NCBI GenBank assembly: GCA_045629005.1
Contig: JAZQQJ010000038.1
Location: forward strand, 1 to 64,000
Length of the DNA stretch: 64,000 nucleotides
Source of the DNA: RGIG3528 sp045629005
GTDB taxonomy: Bacteria > Bacillota > Clostridia > Lachnospirales > Lachnospiraceae
Direction: 5' to 3'
Shown here: piece by piece, positions 61,573-64,000 of the stretch
Layout: each line of letters begins with the position of its first letter
Position numbering within the stretch: the stretch's first letter is position 1
Notes under the pieces: model-generated
The model's database searches: none
Seen by the model: the letters and a program-made list of their open reading frames with translations, nothing else
Told to the model about the DNA's origin: nothing
Program-made: the position numbers and the translations under genes

Positions 61573-62907
61573 TTACTGGATGTCCTTGTCATCGAAAAGG
61601 TCACCGCACTCAGGACAGAACTTAGGAGGATTCATAGGATCCTCAGGTGTCCATCCGCACTTATCGCACTTGTAAAGAGGTGCGCCTGCAGGCTTCTTAG
61701 CGCCGCAGTTCTGACAGAACTTACCCTGGTTTACTGTACCGCATGTGCATGTCCAGCCACCTGCAGGAGCAGGTTTAGCTGTACCACACTCAGGACAGAA
61801 CTTGCCACTTGCGGGCTTGCCGCATGAAGGACAAATCCAGCTGCCTGCTGCGGGAGCTGCCTGCTGAGGTGCTGCCTGGGGAGCTGCCTGCTGAGGCTGC
61901 TGCTGACCCATAGCGAAAAGATTTGCGGCATTCATGCCACCCTGATTCATAGCCATGCCCATTCCCATGAAACCTGTCATAGCGCCTGCTGTATTGCCTG
62001 CAGCTGTCTTCATGGCATCTGCCTGAGCTGCTGCAACTGTAGCTGCTGCGTATGTAGGATTCATAAGCATAGCGTTTCTCTGAGCCTGCTTGATGAGCTC
62101 TGCATCATCCTCAGGAAGAGTAACTGAACCAAGAGCAATGCTTACAACCTTAAGACCGCGCTTCTCGCCCCAGTCCTGTGAAAGCTCTGCGTTAAGAGCA
62201 TCCTGGAGTTCTTTATTGTGAGCGATAATCTGGTTAGGACGAAGTTCCATTGCTGAAAGTGCTGCAAGAGCAGGCTGAAGAGCTGCAATGAACTCTGTCT
62301 TAAGCTGTGAATCGATTTCTGAACGACGATATTCCTGAGTAACGTTACCGCAAACGTTTGTGTAGAAAAGGATAGGATCTGCGATGGTGTATGAGTATAC
62401 GCCTGAGCAACGAAGGGAAACATCGAGGTCAAGATTAATCTTGCTGTCAACAACTCTGAAAGGAACAGGGTTAGCTGTACCGAACTTGTTGTCTAAGATT
62501 TCCTTTGTGTTGAAGTAGTAAACTCTCTGGTCCTTACCTGTGTCACCACCGTAAGCAATACGCTTGCCCATTGTCTTGAATGTTTCAAGAATGGATGTAC
62601 CAAGCTTACCTGAGAAGATGGAAGGCTCTGATGATGTATCATATGTGAACTGACCGGGCTCAGCACAAACTTCAACTACCTTACCCTGATCAACGATAAT
62701 CATACACTGACCGTCAGCAACGGCGATGCCTGATCCGTTTGAAATAATGTTGTCGCTACCCTTTGTGTTGGAAGAACCGCTACCGATTCTCTTCTGTCCC
62801 TTAACAACAAGAACGTCCTTGTCGAGAGCATCACAGTAGAAAAATTCTTTCCACTGATCTGCAAATGTTGAAGAAACAGAGCTTGCGAGTGCTTTAATAA
62901 GTCCCAT
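61573..62907 (-). CDS. YdjI-like SPFH protein with three C-terminal zinc ribbons
   Basis: The 444-residue protein has a virion-core/SPFH-type domain (about 20-275) with the D-P-I-L-F-Y-T-N motif and a helical part. A Gln/Ala/Pro-rich linker (about 330-355) follows, then three zinc ribbons: C359/C362/C371/C374, C387/C389/C398/C401 and C414/C417/C431/C434. The Bacillus YdjI (about 320 residues, as I recall) is shorter. SPFH proteins mark membrane microdomains. No transmembrane segment is clear. GAAAGGAG lies upstream, after a structured leader. Confidence 0.82.
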   Translation of the reverse strand: MGLIKALASSVSSTFADQWKEFFYCDALDKDVLVVKGQKRIGSGSSNTKGSDNIISNGSGIAVADGQCMIIVDQGKVVEVCAEPGQFTYDTSSEPSIFSGKLGTSILETFKTMGKRIAYGGDTGKDQRVYYFNTKEILDNKFGTANPVPFRVVDSKINLDLDVSLRCSGVYSYTIADPILFYTNVCGNVTQEYRRSEIDSQLKTEFIAALQPALAALSAMELRPNQIIAHNKELQDALNAELSQDWGEKRGLKVVSIALGSVTLPEDDAELIKQAQRNAMLMNPTYAAATVAAAQADAMKTAAGNTAGAMTGFMGMGMAMNQGGMNAANLFAMGQQQPQQAAPQAAPQQAAPAAGSWICPSCGKPASGKFCPECGTAKPAPAGGWTCTCGTVNQGKFCQNCGAKKPAGAPLYKCDKCGWTPEDPMNPPKFCPECGDLFDDKDIQ

Positions 62908-63049
62908 ATATATGTTCTCCTTTCAATTAAGCGCTGTGCGCTAAATCTTTAACTTAAACGCCTTTCGGCAAAGTTACTGTGTTAATCGCGTTGCAGGCCC
63001 GGCCCCTGATTAAAAGAGACTCCCTGCTGTTCACGCAAATCGACGCTTT
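62908..63049 (-). promoter_or_regulatory. Structured leader of the SPFH gene
   Basis: The leader shows three stem candidates. The largest combines GCGT/ACGC (63036-63033 with 62991-62988) and GCAGG/CCTGC (63027-63023 with 62997-62993) around an internal loop. A GCC-GAAA-GGC hairpin lies near 62960-62969, and AGCGC/GCGCT at 62942-62930 lies next to the ribosome site. It does not match a riboswitch class I know. Bases 63059-63098 are an AT-rich spacer. Confidence 0.5.
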
Positions 63050-63058
63050 ATTATATCA
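63050..63058 (-). promoter_or_regulatory. Extended -10 promoter of the SPFH gene
   Basis: On the minus strand TGA-TATAAT (63058-63050) is a perfect extended -10; the -35 is weak (TTAATT-like). It lies about 143 bases before the SPFH start, giving the long leader described above. Confidence 0.65.
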
Positions 63059-63098
63059 TAAAGCCTGGCATTAATTAATTAAAATTTAATAAACGAAA

Positions 63099-63815
63099 TT
63101 ACCGTATAAACCAGTCACTTCCCCAGTCAGAGCCTGAAGAATCCCATGAACCTGAATCAAAATCCCATGAGCCGGAATCCCAGTCGGAATCCCACCAACT
63201 GCTGCTTGATGAACTGCTGCTTGAACCGTCATAGTCATAACTGCTTGAATAGTAACCGGAATCACCGAACGAATAACTGCCTCCGCCGGAACCTCCCTTG
63301 GAAACACATGAGCCTATGGCAATAAAGATAATAACAATTATTACGCCGAGAAGCCTGTCGCCAATGAAACTTAAGCACCCCTTGCCGGCTGATTTTGCCT
63401 CTGAGCCTGCGGATGAGCCTTGTGATGCAGAGGGCTGAGGGCCTGCAATATCCTTTGCCCGCCTTGTCTGTACTTCCGACCAAAGCTTCTGGTATATTTC
63501 ATTTACCGCATATGCTTCGTCGGTACCACGATATCTTACAGCACGTGAACCGTCGGATTTGTTTTTATAAACGATAAAGTTCTCGCCATCCTTATAAATG
63601 CCGAATGCTCTGGGCTGAGTGTAGTTCTCGCCTATAAAGAAACGCATCTTCGGAAGATCCATTCCCTTTGCCCGGCAAAAAGCCTTTAACTCTTCTATTG
63701 TTTTGGGAATACCATCGCTTGACCGCATTACATTTGCATTAACGGCACCGCAATTCGGACAAAAGTCCACGGTATCATCAATGAATGAATCGCAATATTC
63801 GCATTTAACTTTCAT
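63099..63815 (-). CDS. Zinc-ribbon membrane protein with Ser/Asp/Trp-rich tail
   Basis: The 238-residue protein begins with a zinc ribbon (C5, C8, C19, C22), then a basic domain (about 30-130) containing G-E-N-Y-T-Q-P-R-A-F-G. A membrane helix follows (about 154-171) and a low-complexity C-tail (172-238) rich in G, S, D, Y and W, with a run of nine serines and recurring G-S-W-D-x-D units. The tail faces outside if the N-terminus is cytoplasmic. I know no named family. GTTAACAGGAG lies before the ATG. Confidence 0.7.
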   Translation of the reverse strand: MKVKCEYCDSFIDDTVDFCPNCGAVNANVMRSSDGIPKTIEELKAFCRAKGMDLPKMRFFIGENYTQPRAFGIYKDGENFIVYKNKSDGSRAVRYRGTDEAYAVNEIYQKLWSEVQTRRAKDIAGPQPSASQGSSAGSEAKSAGKGCLSFIGDRLLGVIIVIIFIAIGSCVSKGGSGGGSYSFGDSGYYSSSYDYDGSSSSSSSSSWWDSDWDSGSWDFDSGSWDSSGSDWGSDWFIR

Positions 63816-63866
63816 TTTTGCTCCTGTTAACAGCAGATGCCCATATTAAACAACTGCCTCATAAAA

Positions 63867-64000
63867 TTAAAGCTTTAATATATTAAGTAAACCACGCTTG
63901 AGCACCTGTCCGCCTGCCTGTATAATCTGTGACTCAATTTTGGATTTACGTCTTTCGGCTGCCTTTTCCTTCTTTTCTTTCTCCTTTTCGGCTGCCTTTT
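63867..64000 (-). CDS. C-terminal end of a Lys/Glu-rich protein (start outside window)
   Basis: A minus-strand reading frame enters from the right edge and ends in TAA at 63867. The visible 43 complete codons encode a K-A-A-E-K-E-K-E-K-K-E-K repeat-like stretch, then R-R-K-S-K-I and a G-G-Q-V-L-K-R-G-L-L-N tail. It resembles C-termini of HerA-like ATPases (YjgR/DUF853), but too little is visible to be sure. Confidence 0.45.
   Translation of the reverse strand, partial: KAAEKEKEKKEKAAERRKSKIESQIIQAGGQVLKRGLLNILKL

Overview
The window looks like chromosome from a Gram-positive anaerobe of the class Clostridia, most likely family Lachnospiraceae. This is inferred from content: the order xseA-xseB-ispA-dxs-tlyA-nadK-argR with recN nearby, an Asp23-family protein, RecU, a YtrA-type GntR regulator, type III glutamine synthetase, HisZ with short HisG, and strong GGAGG ribosome binding sites. 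No rRNA, tRNA, CRISPR array, insertion sequence or prophage was seen. Nearly all genes lie on the minus strand. Only the tail of a dCMP deaminase gene at the left edge and one hybrid histidine kinase are on the plus strand.

Layout by position: 2-163 dCMP deaminase end; 225-1664 glycogen synthase; 1683-15718 a housekeeping block (recN, a 1393-residue secreted Ig-repeat protein, yebC, argR, nadK, tlyA, dxs, ispA, xseB, xseA, nusB, asp23 and a 45-residue membrane protein); 15796-18437 a YtrA-type ABC operon with a visible promoter and operator; 18664-20187 an esterase and a NUDIX hydrolase; 20275-27583 an ABC export system (two ATPases, a FtsX permease, two lipoprotein adaptors); 27742-33352 S-adenosylhomocysteine recycling genes behind an ABC-2 exporter; 33415-35433 a zinc-ribbon membrane protein; 35514-41338 a histidine operon (hisZ, hisG, hisD, hisB and a four-module hisA-hisF'-hisI-hisE fusion); 41461-43615 recU, an rRNA pseudouridine synthase and a membrane protein; 43834-46092 the plus-strand histidine kinase; 46171-50380 rsuA-like, rsmF-like, relQ, a small unknown and traX; 50383-59906 a run with a degenerate debranching enzyme, ABC-F ATPase, glnN, mscS, glgB and yesL; 60059-64000 a cluster of zinc-ribbon and SPFH proteins resembling the Bacillus ydjGHI envelope-stress locus.

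Common themes are isoprenoid and NAD(P) housekeeping, histidine biosynthesis, glycogen metabolism (glgA and glgB look active, and a GlgX-like relative looks catalytically dead), nitrogen assimilation, ribosome and rRNA modification with alarmone synthesis, and envelope export or stress.

The most unusual observations are: a GlgX-like protein in which the three catalytic acids appear replaced by their amides (N269, Q309, N350); the 666-residue histidine-pathway fusion with a degenerate HisF-like module; an ABC ATPase carrying an AbrB-like tail; rsmF-like and rsuA-like genes in one reading frame separated by a single TAA with a TTG start; and the SPFH/zinc-ribbon cluster with a structured leader. 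No intergenic stretch exceeds 300 bases. The longest are 18438-18663, 43616-43833 and 62908-63098, and each is described below.
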